Source of the DNA: Rhodothermales bacterium
Lineage (GTDB): Bacteria > Bacteroidota > Rhodothermia > Rhodothermales > JAHQVL01
Reading direction: 5' to 3'
Assembly (NCBI GenBank): GCA_034439735.1
Contig: JAWXAX010000125.1
Location: 1-60,193 of the forward strand
Length of the DNA: 60,193 nt
This document shows, piece after piece, positions 24,951 to 34,500 of this stretch. The notes beneath the pieces are model-generated. The model did not search any database. It had not been told where the DNA came from and saw only the letters and a list, made by a program, of their open reading frames with translations. The number at the start of each line of letters is the position of its first letter. Within the stretch, counting starts at the first letter, position 1. A program made the translations under genes and the position numbers.

Positions 24951-25622
24951 CTATTCGGCGCGAAGGTCGATGACCTCGACGCCATCGGGCGGCTCGAAGG
25001 TGAAGGGATCGCCGGCGAGGGGTGGATCGAACTCGAGGTGCTCGAGGCCAAAGTCCAACTCGGCCTCGTTCATGTCCAGCACGCGGAGCCGCGTGATCAC
25101 GCTGTCTGTATCTCGCATCCAGAGCGTGACCTCCCGGAAAAACGATTCCTCCGCGAGCGGCCGAAGCGTGAGCACCTGGTGTCGAACGCCGTCCAGGTAC
25201 TTCAGATTCGTCTCGAGGATTTCGTAATGCGTGTCGAAGGCGAACAGGAAGTCGCTCAGCGAAAAGGTCGAGGGATCGTCCACATAATAATGGACCAGTA
25301 CCTGGTTCTCGTATCGGTTGTAGATCCAGGTCGTCTCGCCGTTCGTGACGAGGGTCTGCCCGTCGGTATCGACCCGGTACCGGTCGCCCAGGAGTACGAT
25401 CGTTCCTTCCACACCCGGCAGGCGCTCGCCATCGGGGGACGTGAGTTGCTGGCTGAAGTCCGCCCGGATCGCCACGTCATCCCGGTATGTTGCTTTGAGC
25501 CGGCCGAGCATCTCTTCGGGCGATTGGGCGTGGAGCAGTGGCAGACTCAGTAGGGAGTGCACTAAATATAGTACAGCGTAGGCAGCGAGATGGACGTTGG
25601 TGCGGCGGTGGAGACGCTTCAT
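24951..25622 (-). CDS. lolA: Outer-membrane lipoprotein carrier protein LolA
   Basis: The protein has 223 residues with a signal peptide ending near LPLLHAQ. The LolA fold is supported by ADFSQQL, the strand sequence GTIVLLGDRYRVDTDGQTLVTNGETTWIYNRYENQVLVHYY, FLFAF, and the late SVITRLRVLDMNEAELDF. It carries lipoproteins from the inner-membrane Lol complex across the periplasm. The many lipobox proteins here are potential clients. The ATG at 25622 gives a basic n-region; an upstream in-frame start at 25649 is less likely. Confidence 0.88.
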   Translation of the reverse strand: MKRLHRRTNVHLAAYAVLYLVHSLLSLPLLHAQSPEEMLGRLKATYRDDVAIRADFSQQLTSPDGERLPGVEGTIVLLGDRYRVDTDGQTLVTNGETTWIYNRYENQVLVHYYVDDPSTFSLSDFLFAFDTHYEILETNLKYLDGVRHQVLTLRPLAEESFFREVTLWMRDTDSVITRLRVLDMNEAELDFGLEHLEFDPPLAGDPFTFEPPDGVEVIDLRAE

Positions 25623-25762
25623 AGAGGGTCTGCCCGGATGGCCGGACATCGTTTCTGGTGTAAAAAACGGCCCTGGTAGAGGTGCCGGACGCCAGATGGC
25701 GGCTCCAGCGCCCGATGGGCCGCGTGTGTTGAACAGGATCGTCCAAGGACCGTGCCCCGCGT

Positions 25763-26929
25763 TTACGGCTGCCCGGCGAAGAATGCCTCCAGGGCGTCGG
25801 TGAACGCGGCGACGTCGCGCTCGTCGTTATACACATGAGGCGAGATCCGGATCGCGGTGCCTCGTTCGGATACACTGATGGCATGCTCGCGTAGGAGCGT
25901 GGCGAGGCCGTTGATGGGTCGATCCGATGGGATCCGAAGCCCGAACAGGTGATGCGCGCGGCAGTCCGCATCGTCCACGAATCCCCCCAATTCCCGAGCC
26001 CGCTCGATGAACGGCGCCATTAAGTCCGCGGTATACAGCTGGATGGCCGGCGGCCCCCAGTCCAGGACGCGATCGAGCGCGGCCAGCAGCATGGGCAGGA
26101 GGATGAAATTCGATCGTTCACCGACATCGAACCGCAACGCGCCGGGCTGGTAGGTGTCGCTATACCGCACCAGTCCGCCAAACTGCTCGCTCCCGGCGCG
26201 GCCGATCCAGTTTTCTTCAAGCGGAACGCCGTCGTCGAACCGCGGCCCGAAATAAGCGAGGCCGGTGCTATAAGGTCCCATTAGCCACTTATAACCGGCG
26301 CAGATGACGGCATCTGGCTGGATGCGAGCGACATCGATCGGGAGGGCGCCAATCGACTGCGTCCCGTCGATGACCAGGGCTGCCCCGATGTCGCGGCAAC
26401 GCCGGCCGATCGCATCTAGATCGAACAGCGTTCCATCAGCCCAGTGTACGTGCGGCATTGCCACGATCGCCGTTCCTGGGACGATAGCCTCGAGCACGCG
26501 CTCGTTCCACCGCCGGCCCCGCCCCGGCGCCACGGGTGGCGCCTCGACGGTGTGGATGACCGCGCGACGCTCGTTCGCCAACCGACGCCAACTGTAGATG
26601 TTACTGGGAAACTGCTCCTCCAGTACAACGATACGCTCGCCGGCGCTAACGGGAAGATTACGCGCCGCCGTCGCGATGCCATAGGAGGCCGAACCCACGA
26701 TGGCGATCCGATGCGGATCCGACGCTCCGATCAAACCGGCGAACCGCTCGCGCACGGCGCGTGCAGGCTCAAAAAAATCCGCCGGCGCGATGTGATACGG
26801 CGCTCGTTTCTGCCGCATCCCAACGATACCGGCCTCCTCTACCTCGCGCAACAGGGGCGACATATAGGCGCAGTTGAAATAGTGGCTGTCTTCGGGGAGG
26901 GAGAAGAGGGATTTCTGGCAAGAAAGCAT
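25763..26929 (-). CDS. Class V aminotransferase (PLP-dependent, cysteine desulfurase-like fold)
   Basis: The protein has 388 residues. The fold-type-I features are FNCAYMSPLL near the N terminus, IVGSASYGIATAARNL, MPHVHWADGTLFDL, the PLP-phosphate and aspartate region LVIDGTQSIGALPIDV and the PLP lysine in ICAGYKWLMGP. Late segments RISPHVYNDERDV match the isopenicillin-N-epimerase/kynureninase-like branch. The substrate is not evident; the family also includes selenocysteine lyase and serine-pyruvate transaminases. The start at 26929 directly follows a pyrimidine-rich tandem leader that, if translated, would give a repetitive Phe/Ser/Leu peptide. Confidence 0.85.
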   Translation of the reverse strand: MLSCQKSLFSLPEDSHYFNCAYMSPLLREVEEAGIVGMRQKRAPYHIAPADFFEPARAVRERFAGLIGASDPHRIAIVGSASYGIATAARNLPVSAGERIVVLEEQFPSNIYSWRRLANERRAVIHTVEAPPVAPGRGRRWNERVLEAIVPGTAIVAMPHVHWADGTLFDLDAIGRRCRDIGAALVIDGTQSIGALPIDVARIQPDAVICAGYKWLMGPYSTGLAYFGPRFDDGVPLEENWIGRAGSEQFGGLVRYSDTYQPGALRFDVGERSNFILLPMLLAALDRVLDWGPPAIQLYTADLMAPFIERARELGGFVDDADCRAHHLFGLRIPSDRPINGLATLLREHAISVSERGTAIRISPHVYNDERDVAAFTDALEAFFAGQP

Positions 26930-27100
26930 GGGAAAGGCAAAAGGGGAAAGTGAAAAGTGAAAAGTAAAAAGTGAAAAGTAAAAAGTGAATAGAAGACCTG
27001 TCATGCTGCTGTCATCCTGAACGCAGTGAGGGATCTTCGAGCGGCAGGCGGTGAAGGACTGGTAGGATGTATCAGTTCAACGCAAGAACGTTCAACGCGT
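26930..27100 (-). repeat. CTTTTCA heptamer tract, half dispersed repeat and AACGTT-type repeat
   Basis: Three repeat types fill the gap between the SDR and the aminotransferase. At about 26948-26990 a GAAAAGT/AAAAAGT unit is repeated about six times; on the coding strand of the aminotransferase it reads CTTTTCA and ends about 20 bases before its ATG. At about 27012-27037 is a half copy of the GTCATCCTGAACGCAGTGA element. At 27079-27102 are AACGTTCAACGCGTAAACGTT-like segments. Confidence 0.6.
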
Positions 27101-27107
27101 AAACGTT

Positions 27108-27878
27108 CTACAAACGCGGGAGGGTCAACCCCCCGTCTAGGGTGATGGCCTGGCCGCTGGCGTAGGGTAGATCGCCTCGGACGAGCATGGCCGCGGCCTT
27201 GCCGATGTCCCCGGGGGTGCCCCAGCGGGGTTCGAGGAGCAGACCCTGTTCGATGAGAGTGTCGTATTTCGAGGCGACGCTGGCGGTCATGTCGGTCTGG
27301 ATGAGGCCGGGGCGCAGTTCGTACACGGGGATGCCGTGCGGGGCGAGGGCGACGGCCCAGAGCTGTGTGGCCATGGCGAGGCCGGCTTTGGAGACGCAGT
27401 ATTCGCCCCGGTTGATCGAGGCGACGGTAGCGGAGATCGAGTTGATGGTGACGATGCAGCCCCGCCAGGAGGAATCTTCGGCCTTCTGAGAGATCATCCA
27501 GCGCGCCGCGGCCTGTGTCAGGAAATACGGGCCCTGAAGGTTGACCCGCAACACCTCCTCGAAGCTCTCCTCGGTGGCGTCGAGCAGGGCGTTGCGGGCG
27601 CGGGGCGCCATGCCGGCGTTATTGACCAGCACATGCAGGCCGCCGAAGGTGTCCCGGGTGCGGTCCAGCAACGAGGCGCGATCGGCGGGGTTGGCGATGT
27701 CGGCCACCTGGTACGCGGCGCGGACGCCGGTCGCGCCCAGGTCGGTGAGTACGTCGATGACCTCGATGGCGGGTCGGCGGCCACACAGCATGAGGTCGTA
27801 TCCCTCCGCCGCCAGGGCCCGGGCAATGCCGAGTCCGATGCCGCGGGTGCCGCCGGTGATCAGGGCTACACGGTTCAT
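27108..27878 (-). CDS. SDR-family NAD(P)-dependent oxidoreductase
   Basis: This 256-residue classical short-chain dehydrogenase has the cofactor motif TGGTRGIGLGIA, NNAGMAP, the catalytic Ser in NSISATV and the Tyr-Lys pair in EYCVSKAGLA. The end GQAITLDGGLTLPRL is typical. The start overlaps the stop of the Gfo/Idh gene (ATGA), so the two oxidoreductases are co-translated. Within a block that also has a GH88-like hydrolase and a TIM-barrel isomerase, it probably reduces or oxidises a sugar-derived keto acid or keto sugar; the exact substrate cannot be told. Confidence 0.9.
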   Translation of the reverse strand: MNRVALITGGTRGIGLGIARALAAEGYDLMLCGRRPAIEVIDVLTDLGATGVRAAYQVADIANPADRASLLDRTRDTFGGLHVLVNNAGMAPRARNALLDATEESFEEVLRVNLQGPYFLTQAAARWMISQKAEDSSWRGCIVTINSISATVASINRGEYCVSKAGLAMATQLWAVALAPHGIPVYELRPGLIQTDMTASVASKYDTLIEQGLLLEPRWGTPGDIGKAAAMLVRGDLPYASGQAITLDGGLTLPRL

Positions 27879-29038
27879 GCGAGGTCCCTCTCCAGGTCGG
27901 GCACAGTCACCCATGCGCGTTTTTTCCAGGATTCGATGGCCTTTTCGGCCAACTGGACGCCTTTCGCACCCTCGAGTAGGTCCAGCCGGTAGGGCGAGTC
28001 GGTGACGACGTGCCGCAGGAATAGCTCCCACTGCGCGCGGAAGGCGTTCGGGTACGGCTTGTGGTCCGGCACCGGCGTCCAGCCGGTGTAGAAGTTGATC
28101 GGATTCGGGATATCTGGATTCCAGACATGCCGAGGCGTGGCGCCGTAGGGCTGGAGCCAGCATTGCTGCAGGCCGGCGACGGCCGAGCCCTTCGTGCCAT
28201 CCACCTGGATCGTCAGCAGGTCGTCGCGCCGGGGGCGGGTGCACCAGGACGAGTTGAAGTGGGCGATGATGTTGCCGGCAAGCTCGAACGTCGCGTACGC
28301 GGCGTCGTCCGATGTGGCCGCGTAGGGTTGGCCGTCTTCGTCCCACCGCCGGTCGATGTGGGTGGCACCGAGGCAGGAAACGGATTGAACGGCGCCGAAC
28401 AGGTTATCGAGCACATACCGCCAGTGGCAGAGCATATCCACCAGAATCCCGCCGCCATCCTCCGCGCGGTAGTTCCACGAAGGCCGTTGGGGCGGGACGA
28501 TATCCCCCTCGAACACCCAGTAGCCGAACTCGCCGCGCACGCTCAATATCCTCCCGAAAAACCCGCTGTCGATGAGTGTCTTGAGCTTCACCAGGCCCGG
28601 GAGGTACAGTTTGTCCTGGACGACGCCGTGTTTCACGCCGGCCTGTTTCGCGTAGAGGTACAGGTCGTACGCCTCGCGCGCGGTCATCGCCGTGGGCTTT
28701 TCGCAGTAAATGTGTTTCCCGGCGGCAATGGCCAGCCGCACGGCCTCGACGCGGCGCGTGGTGGTCTGGGCGTCGAAGTAGACACTGTACGCCGGGTCGG
28801 CCAGGGCGCTAACGAGGTCGGTGCTCCAGCGGTCGATGCCGGCCTGATGGGCGAGGCGTTCCAGCTTGACGCTATTGCGGCCGATGAGGAGCGGTTCGGG
28901 GAAGATGACTTCCGTTTCGCTGATCGGAATGCCGCCCTCCTTACGGATGGCCACAAGAGAGCGCATCAGGTGCTGGTTGGTCCCCATGCGCCCCGTGACG
29001 CCGTTCATGATGATGCCGACTTTATGGATCGATACCAT
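27875..29038 (-). CDS. Gfo/Idh/MocA-family oxidoreductase
   Basis: This 387-residue protein starts MVSIHKVGIIMNGVTGRMG, a Rossmann nucleotide-binding start. It carries the family lysine motif YCEKPTAM and a C-terminal alpha/beta substrate domain with GGGILVDMLCHWRYVLDNLFG. Members oxidise or reduce sugars, inositols and 3-keto sugars. The open frame extends far upstream to 29359, but that part is Arg/Pro-rich shadow; the ATG at 29038 is clearly the start. It lies 47 bases downstream of the isomerase gene and overlaps the SDR. Confidence 0.9.
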   Translation of the reverse strand: MVSIHKVGIIMNGVTGRMGTNQHLMRSLVAIRKEGGIPISETEVIFPEPLLIGRNSVKLERLAHQAGIDRWSTDLVSALADPAYSVYFDAQTTTRRVEAVRLAIAAGKHIYCEKPTAMTAREAYDLYLYAKQAGVKHGVVQDKLYLPGLVKLKTLIDSGFFGRILSVRGEFGYWVFEGDIVPPQRPSWNYRAEDGGGILVDMLCHWRYVLDNLFGAVQSVSCLGATHIDRRWDEDGQPYAATSDDAAYATFELAGNIIAHFNSSWCTRPRRDDLLTIQVDGTKGSAVAGLQQCWLQPYGATPRHVWNPDIPNPINFYTGWTPVPDHKPYPNAFRAQWELFLRHVVTDSPYRLDLLEGAKGVQLAEKAIESWKKRAWVTVPDLERDLA

Positions 29039-29085
29039 ATTTTGACCAGTAAAAATTACAGGTTGGAAATTAAAGTGAACGGTCG

Positions 29086-29892
29086 TCACACGTGGTGTTT
29101 GTAGGCATCCACGATGCGGTCTAGAAACACATGCTGGTCCATCGCCCAGTATTCGGTGGAGAAGATCTCGACTTCGATGAACCCGGCGAAGCCGGCCTTT
29201 TCCACCAATCGACGGATCTGTCGGATGGGAATGCAGCCCTCGCCCATGAGGCCCCGGTCGTTGAGCAGGTCTCGGGTGGGCGAGCGCCAGTCGCATACGT
29301 GGAAGGCGAGGATACGGTCCCCGCAGCGGGCGATTTCGGCGGCGAGGGCGGGGTCCCACCAGACGTGGTAAACATCGACCGCCACACCCAGGTGATCGTC
29401 CGCGACGGCCTCCACCAGGCCGTTCGCCTGGCCCAGTGTGACGATGGCCGAGCGGGTATCGGCGTACATCGGATGGAGCGGTTCAATAGCCAGTTTCACC
29501 CCGCGCTCCCTGGCGTGCGGCAGTACCGCCTCGATGCCGGCCCGGATCTGCCGGCGCGACTCCTCCAGTGACTGGCCGACGGCGGCGCCGCATACGAGAA
29601 CAACAAGCGGCGCGCCGAGCGCCGCGGCTTCGTCGATCACGCGCTTGTTTTCGTCGATGGCCGCCGCGCGGCCTTCGGCTTCAAGCGCCGCGAAAAAGCC
29701 CCCGCGGACATACGATACGATCGTCAGGCCGGCCTCGCGGATCCGCCGGCCGGTGTCGGGAATCGACCGACCATCCAGGGCGTCGCGCCAGACGGAAATG
29801 CCTCCAATGCCGGCCGCCGCATAGGCGTCGATGGCCGTCTCGATGGGCCAGGGCTTTGTGGTGATGGTGTGGAGGCAGAGACGGGAGGACAT
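29086..29892 (-). CDS. Sugar phosphate isomerase/epimerase-like TIM-barrel protein
   Basis: This 268-residue AP-endonuclease-2-type TIM barrel (xylose-isomerase-like) has metal-ligand segments GVKLAIEPLHPMYAD, HLGVAVDVYHVWWDP, ILAFHVCDW and FIEVEIFS. Family members are Mn- or Zn-dependent isomerases, epimerases or 3-keto-sugar dehydratases/lyases. Together with the Gfo/Idh and SDR genes downstream, it looks like one step of a sugar or uronate pathway. ATG 29892 was chosen because it directly follows the pyrimidine-rich repeat leader. Confidence 0.85.
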   Translation of the reverse strand: MSSRLCLHTITTKPWPIETAIDAYAAAGIGGISVWRDALDGRSIPDTGRRIREAGLTIVSYVRGGFFAALEAEGRAAAIDENKRVIDEAAALGAPLVVLVCGAAVGQSLEESRRQIRAGIEAVLPHARERGVKLAIEPLHPMYADTRSAIVTLGQANGLVEAVADDHLGVAVDVYHVWWDPALAAEIARCGDRILAFHVCDWRSPTRDLLNDRGLMGEGCIPIRQIRRLVEKAGFAGFIEVEIFSTEYWAMDQHVFLDRIVDAYKHHV

Positions 29893-29930
29893 TGCAAAAG
29901 GCAAAACGCAAAATGCAAAAGGTAAAAAGG
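29893..29930 (-). repeat. TTTTGCA-type tandem leader before the isomerase
   Basis: On the coding strand the last 38 bases before the ATG at 29892 are built from CTTTTTACC, CTTTTGCA, TTTTGCG, TTTTGCC and TTTTGCA units. The array ends directly at the start codon, with no purine-rich ribosome site. The design matches the CTTTTCA arrays before the genes starting at 10904 and 26929. Confidence 0.6.
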
Positions 29931-29979
29931 CAAGAGCAGTTCTTCTGTAGGTGTTGCCGATGCCTCGTTATTGAGAGGC

Positions 29980-30002
29980 CCCTCCCCGCGTCGAGGAGGG
30001 GC
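29980..30002 (-). terminator. Hairpin downstream of the GH88-like gene
   Basis: CCCCTCC and GGAGGGG arms surround a 9-base loop. In addition, TCCCCGCGTCGA just inside the hairpin recurs inverted at about 30021-30032 over the stop codon of the GH88-like gene, so two competing structures are possible. There is no strong T run. Confidence 0.5.
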
Positions 30003-30018
30003 GAATCTCGGCGGCGAT

Positions 30019-31422
30019 TTATCGACGCGGGGATGGGGAGGAGTCGAAGATTGAATAAAACGTCAGGTACGGCTTATTCTCGGCGAGGCGCTGGATGTAG
30101 AGGGCGAGTTCGCGGAGGTGGTAATCGCCCCACATACACGATTCGCCGCGCGGGACGCGGTCCGCGTCCGGGGCGTGGTCCCATCCGTTCGGGCGGTGGT
30201 ATACGGCGTGGAGGAGCAGGCCTTCGTGGTTTGGGTCTTCGCTGAGATAGGGGGCGCCGAGGAGGGTTTTTGCGGTGGTGAGGCCGGCATTCAGGTACGT
30301 ATCGCCGCTGCCGGCGGCCCTCCCGTTCAGGTAGGCGCCGAGGCGCAGTAGACCCTGCGCCGTGATGGCGGCGGCGGAGCTGTCGACGGGTTCGTGGGGA
30401 TTAAACGGGTCGGCCCGACGGTCGAGGTAGTCGCCCATCCGGGCCAGTCCAGGGGCGCCGGTATCCCAGTACGGCACCCCGCAGGTGGGGGTCTGCGCGA
30501 GGTAGAAATCGGCCGTGGTTTTTGCCGTGCGGAGCAGGAGGGCTTCCACCTCGGCGCGCCCGCCGAACGACGTGAATGCCGCGTCGGGCAGGGTCGCGAA
30601 ATACTCAAGCTGCTCTGCGTAGCCACAGACGATCCACGCGAGGCCGCGCGTCCAAGTGGAGAACGGCGTGTAACCCTGTTGGGTGCTCGGGCAGCGGTAC
30701 CGGCGGTCGTTGAGGTTGAAGATGCTCTCGTGGACGACGCGGCCGGCGATGTCATACGCGTCCCGCCCTTCGCCGAAGTAAACGTTGTAGCGCGACGTGC
30801 TCCGCAGGTGGTCGATTGTCCTGCCCAGGAGCGAGATGCGAGCGTCATTTTCGCCCATGAGCGCGTGGCCGAGGCGGTCGGCGAGGACGAGCGCGCGCAG
30901 GGAGCGGACGGTGTCCGAGAACAGCGAGTGGGGGCCGTTGAACGAATAGATATAGCCGCCCGTCTCAGGGAGGGCCGTCCACCGCGCGGCCTGGACAGCG
31001 CCGGAGCACTTCAGCGCCAGCTCATAAAAACGCCGCTCCCAGGCATCTTCCGGGAGCCGGCCTTCGGCCATGAGGCGGAGGAGGTTGCCGTAGGTGCTGA
31101 CGTTGTTGAATCCGTGGTCGTGGACGCCTACGTGGGATACGTGGGAGGCCATGAAATCGACCGTTTGTTGCCGGCCCAGCTCAAGGTAGCGATCTTCGCC
31201 CGTGGCGTCGAACTGAAGGATGGCGGCGCCGAACTGGAAGCCCTGCGTCCATTCCGTCCACCCCCTTGCGGTGTACTTTCCCTCGATGGTAAATACCGGG
31301 GCGCCGCGGGTGATGTCGAACGAGGCGGCGAGGCGGTCGATTTTGTGGGCGCTGAGATCCCACAGGTGGTGGATGGCGGGCAGGAGGGCAGCCGGCGTGA
31401 GGGTGGCGTCGGAATGAATCAC
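30019..31422 (-). CDS. GH88-like unsaturated glucuronyl hydrolase
   Basis: The protein has 467 residues with a GTG start and no signal peptide. The (alpha/alpha)6-barrel family marks are ARGWTEWTQGFQFGAAI, VGVHDHGFNNVSTYGN (site of the first catalytic Asp), the Asp in HSLFSDTVRSL, and STWTRGLAWIVCGYAE, with CMWGDYHLRELAL near the end. GH88 enzymes hydrate the double bond left by polysaccharide lyases on uronic acid oligosaccharides such as ulvan, glycosaminoglycan or rhamnogalacturonan fragments. Cytoplasmic location fits a role after uptake. It is the first gene of the minus-strand carbohydrate block and is divergent from the large cytochrome c lipoprotein. Confidence 0.82.
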   Translation of the reverse strand: MIHSDATLTPAALLPAIHHLWDLSAHKIDRLAASFDITRGAPVFTIEGKYTARGWTEWTQGFQFGAAILQFDATGEDRYLELGRQQTVDFMASHVSHVGVHDHGFNNVSTYGNLLRLMAEGRLPEDAWERRFYELALKCSGAVQAARWTALPETGGYIYSFNGPHSLFSDTVRSLRALVLADRLGHALMGENDARISLLGRTIDHLRSTSRYNVYFGEGRDAYDIAGRVVHESIFNLNDRRYRCPSTQQGYTPFSTWTRGLAWIVCGYAEQLEYFATLPDAAFTSFGGRAEVEALLLRTAKTTADFYLAQTPTCGVPYWDTGAPGLARMGDYLDRRADPFNPHEPVDSSAAAITAQGLLRLGAYLNGRAAGSGDTYLNAGLTTAKTLLGAPYLSEDPNHEGLLLHAVYHRPNGWDHAPDADRVPRGESCMWGDYHLRELALYIQRLAENKPYLTFYSIFDSSPSPRR

Positions 31423-31544
31423 GGTGCGCGGGAGAGTGGATAGAAAGCGGCTAATCTACAAGAATCGGCGCGAATATACGCAGGATTGCCAGATCTTCCG
31501 TACGTTCCGCTCTCGCCTTGCCCGAAACCTCATCGAAGAACCGC

Positions 31545-34500
31545 ATGCGCTCCGCCGTAATAGTATCCGTTATTGCAAGTGGATATATCCTGATCGGCTG
31601 CCAGAAGCCTCCTGTCGTCAACGAATACGGCCTTGTGCCGGGCGTGGTGGGGGAGGCCTTGAGCCCGGGTCAGCTGCGGGAGATCGAACATGCGCTGGAT
31701 GGCCTGGAGGTAGCTCCGGGGCTAGAGGCGACGCTGTTTGCGGCGGAGCCGATGCTGGCGAACCCGACGAACATCGACATCGATGCCCGGGGCAGGGTGT
31801 GGGTTACCGAAGGCATCAACTACCGACCCCAGCTCAACCCGCAGAATCCCGTTCGCGGGGAAAGCGAACGCATTCTCATCCTCGAGGACACGGACGGCGA
31901 CGGCGCGGCCGATCTGCGCAAGGTGTTTTACGAGGGTACCGACATCAACGCAGCGCTTGGGATCGCCGTTTTTGGAAACCGGGTGTTCGTTTCCGTCAGT
32001 CCAAACATATTCGTGTTCGTGGATGAGGATGGGGACGATGTGGCAGATCGGAAGGAGGTGTTGTTCACGGGCATCAAGGGCGTTCAGCACGACCATGGCG
32101 CGCATGCCTTTACGTTTGGGCCGGACGGCCGGCTGTATTTCAACTTCGGCAACGAAGGCAAGCAACTGCTCGACGCCGACAGCGTCCAGGTGGTCGATGC
32201 CTCGGGCGAGGAGGTGAAAGAAGACGGCCAGCCGTATCGGCAAGGCATGGTGTTTCGGATGAATCCAGACGGGACCGACTTCGAGGTGCTGGGGCACAAC
32301 TTCCGCAACAACTACGAGGTCGCGGTGGATGCGTTTGGCACGCTGTGGCAATCGGACAACGACGACGACGGCAACCGCGCCACCCGCATCAACTTCGTGA
32401 TGGAGTATGGCAATTATGGGTTTCGGGACGAGATGACCGGGGCCGACTGGCGCCAGCGGCGCACGGGATGGGAAGAGGAGATTCCGCAGCGGCACTGGCA
32501 CCTGAACGACCCCGGCGTGGTGCCCAACCTGCTTCAGACGGGGGCCGGCTCGCCAACGGGGATCGCCATCTACGAGGGCCGACTCCTTCCGGAAGTGTAC
32601 TGGGATCAGATGATCCACACAGATGCCGGCCCAAACGTCGTCCGCTCGTATCCGGTCAGCAAAACGGGTGCGGGGTACAAGGCCGAAATCGTCAACATCC
32701 TGAAGGGGACGCACGACCAGTGGTTTCGGCCGTCGGACGTGGCGGTGGCGCCGGACGGATCGCTGATCGTGTCCGACTGGTACGACCCCGGCGTTGGCGG
32801 GCACCACGTGGGCGACCTGGCGCAGGGCCGGCTCTACCGGATCGCCCCGCCCCGCACGCCCTACACGGTCCCGACCCACGATCTATCCTTACCAGAAACA
32901 GCCGTTATTGCATTAAGAAGCCCTAACGTGGCCACTCGGTATCTGGCGTGGACAGCCCTCAATGTAATGGGAGCCACGGCGGAGACGGCGCTGGATGAGC
33001 TGCTCGACGATCCGAATCCGCGCATGCAGGCGAGGGCATTGTGGTTATTGGGACAGATCGAGGGGCGCGGAGCGTCGACGGTGGAGATGGCGCTTGCGGA
33101 CGAAAACGAGGATATCCGCATCGCCGGCCTCCGTCTGGCCCGGCAACTCGACCTCGACCTTATTCCGTATATCCAGCAGGGTGCAGACGATCCCTCACCC
33201 CAGGTGCGGCGGGAGGCGGCCATCGCGCTGCGCCACAACGACTCGCCGGAAGCACCGGCGCTCTGGGCGCGGTTGGCCGCGCAGCACGACGGCGTGGATC
33301 GATGGTATCTCGAGGCGCTCGGTATTGCAGCCGACCGCCAGTGGGACGCGTTTTTTGCGGCGTGGCAGGAGCAAAATCGGGAAGATTGGGACACGCCCGC
33401 CGGCCGCGACATCGTCTGGCGCGCCCGCGCCGAAGCGGCGCTGCCGTTGTTGACTGAGTTAATCCTGTCCCCGACCACCACCGACACGGAGCGGCTGCGC
33501 TACTTCCGCGCGCTCGATTTCCACCCCGCGAGTCCGGCGAAAGCGGCCTTGCTGGGCGGTTTACTCGCCGCCGACCACCCGAGAGAGCTCGACATCCGGG
33601 TGTTGAGCCTGCAGCATCTGGCCGGCAGCGACGCCATGGAAACCCCCGCCACCCGCGACGCGATCTATTCGACCCTGGACGACGTCCGCGGCACCCGCGC
33701 CTTCCTCGACCTGGTGGACCGATTCGAGCTTGCCGATCAGGGAGAAGCCCTTTTTACGATGGCCCTTGCCGACCCCGCAGGCGACCTCGGCAAGGATGCC
33801 GGCCGCATTCTGCTTGATCTGGACGGTCGTGAACGAATCGCCGCCGCGGTAGCCGCGGCCTCCACGGAGGAAAGCACCGCGATCATTTCGCTGCTCGACG
33901 GAGTCGAGTCCAACGGCTCTCGCGGCACGCTCGAGTCCCTTTTCCGAGACCCCTCCTTGCCGCTCGAAGTGCGCCGGCGGGCCCTTGAGGCGTTTGGCCC
34001 CGGCTGGCAGGGTGAAAACCGGGTACTGACGCTGCTCAAGGAAGGCGTCATGCCGGAGGAGCTCTCCGCCACGGCTTCGAGTATCCTGTTCGCCTCGACG
34101 GATAGCCGGCGCCGCGGGCAGGCCGAGCAGTATTTTGAGCCCCCCTCCGGCATGACGGGTGAAGCGCTGCCGGCCATCGAAGCGCTCGTGACGATGCAAG
34201 GCAACCCGAAGGAGGGGGCGGTCGTGTTCGCACAATTCTGCAGCACGTGCCATGTCGTCCAGGGCCACGGGGTCGACTTTGGGCCCGCGCTTACCGAAAT
34301 CGGCAACAAACTGACCCCGGAAGCGCTCTATACCGCCATCCTCTACCCCGACGCCGGCATCGGCTTTGGCTACGAAGGCTACGTTTTGAAACTGAAGGAC
34401 GGCAGCGAGGCCGTCGGCTACATCCTCAACCAGTCCGGCGACGAAATCCGCCTCCGCGAAGCCGGCGGGCGGACCAACAGCTACTCGGTGTCCGATGTGG

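Noticed and set aside
26930-27004. Phe/Ser-rich leader peptide of the class V aminotransferase
   Set aside because: It is the translation of a heptamer tandem repeat; no signal peptidase site or family match, so the ATG at 26929 is preferred.
29039-29359. N-terminal extension of the Gfo/Idh protein to 29359
   Set aside because: The added residues are the Arg/Pro-rich shadow of the upstream isomerase gene; the Rossmann start fits the ATG at 29038.
31722-32879. Minus-strand open frame inside the cytochrome c lipoprotein gene
   Set aside because: His/Val/Arg-rich antisense shadow of a well-supported propeller domain.
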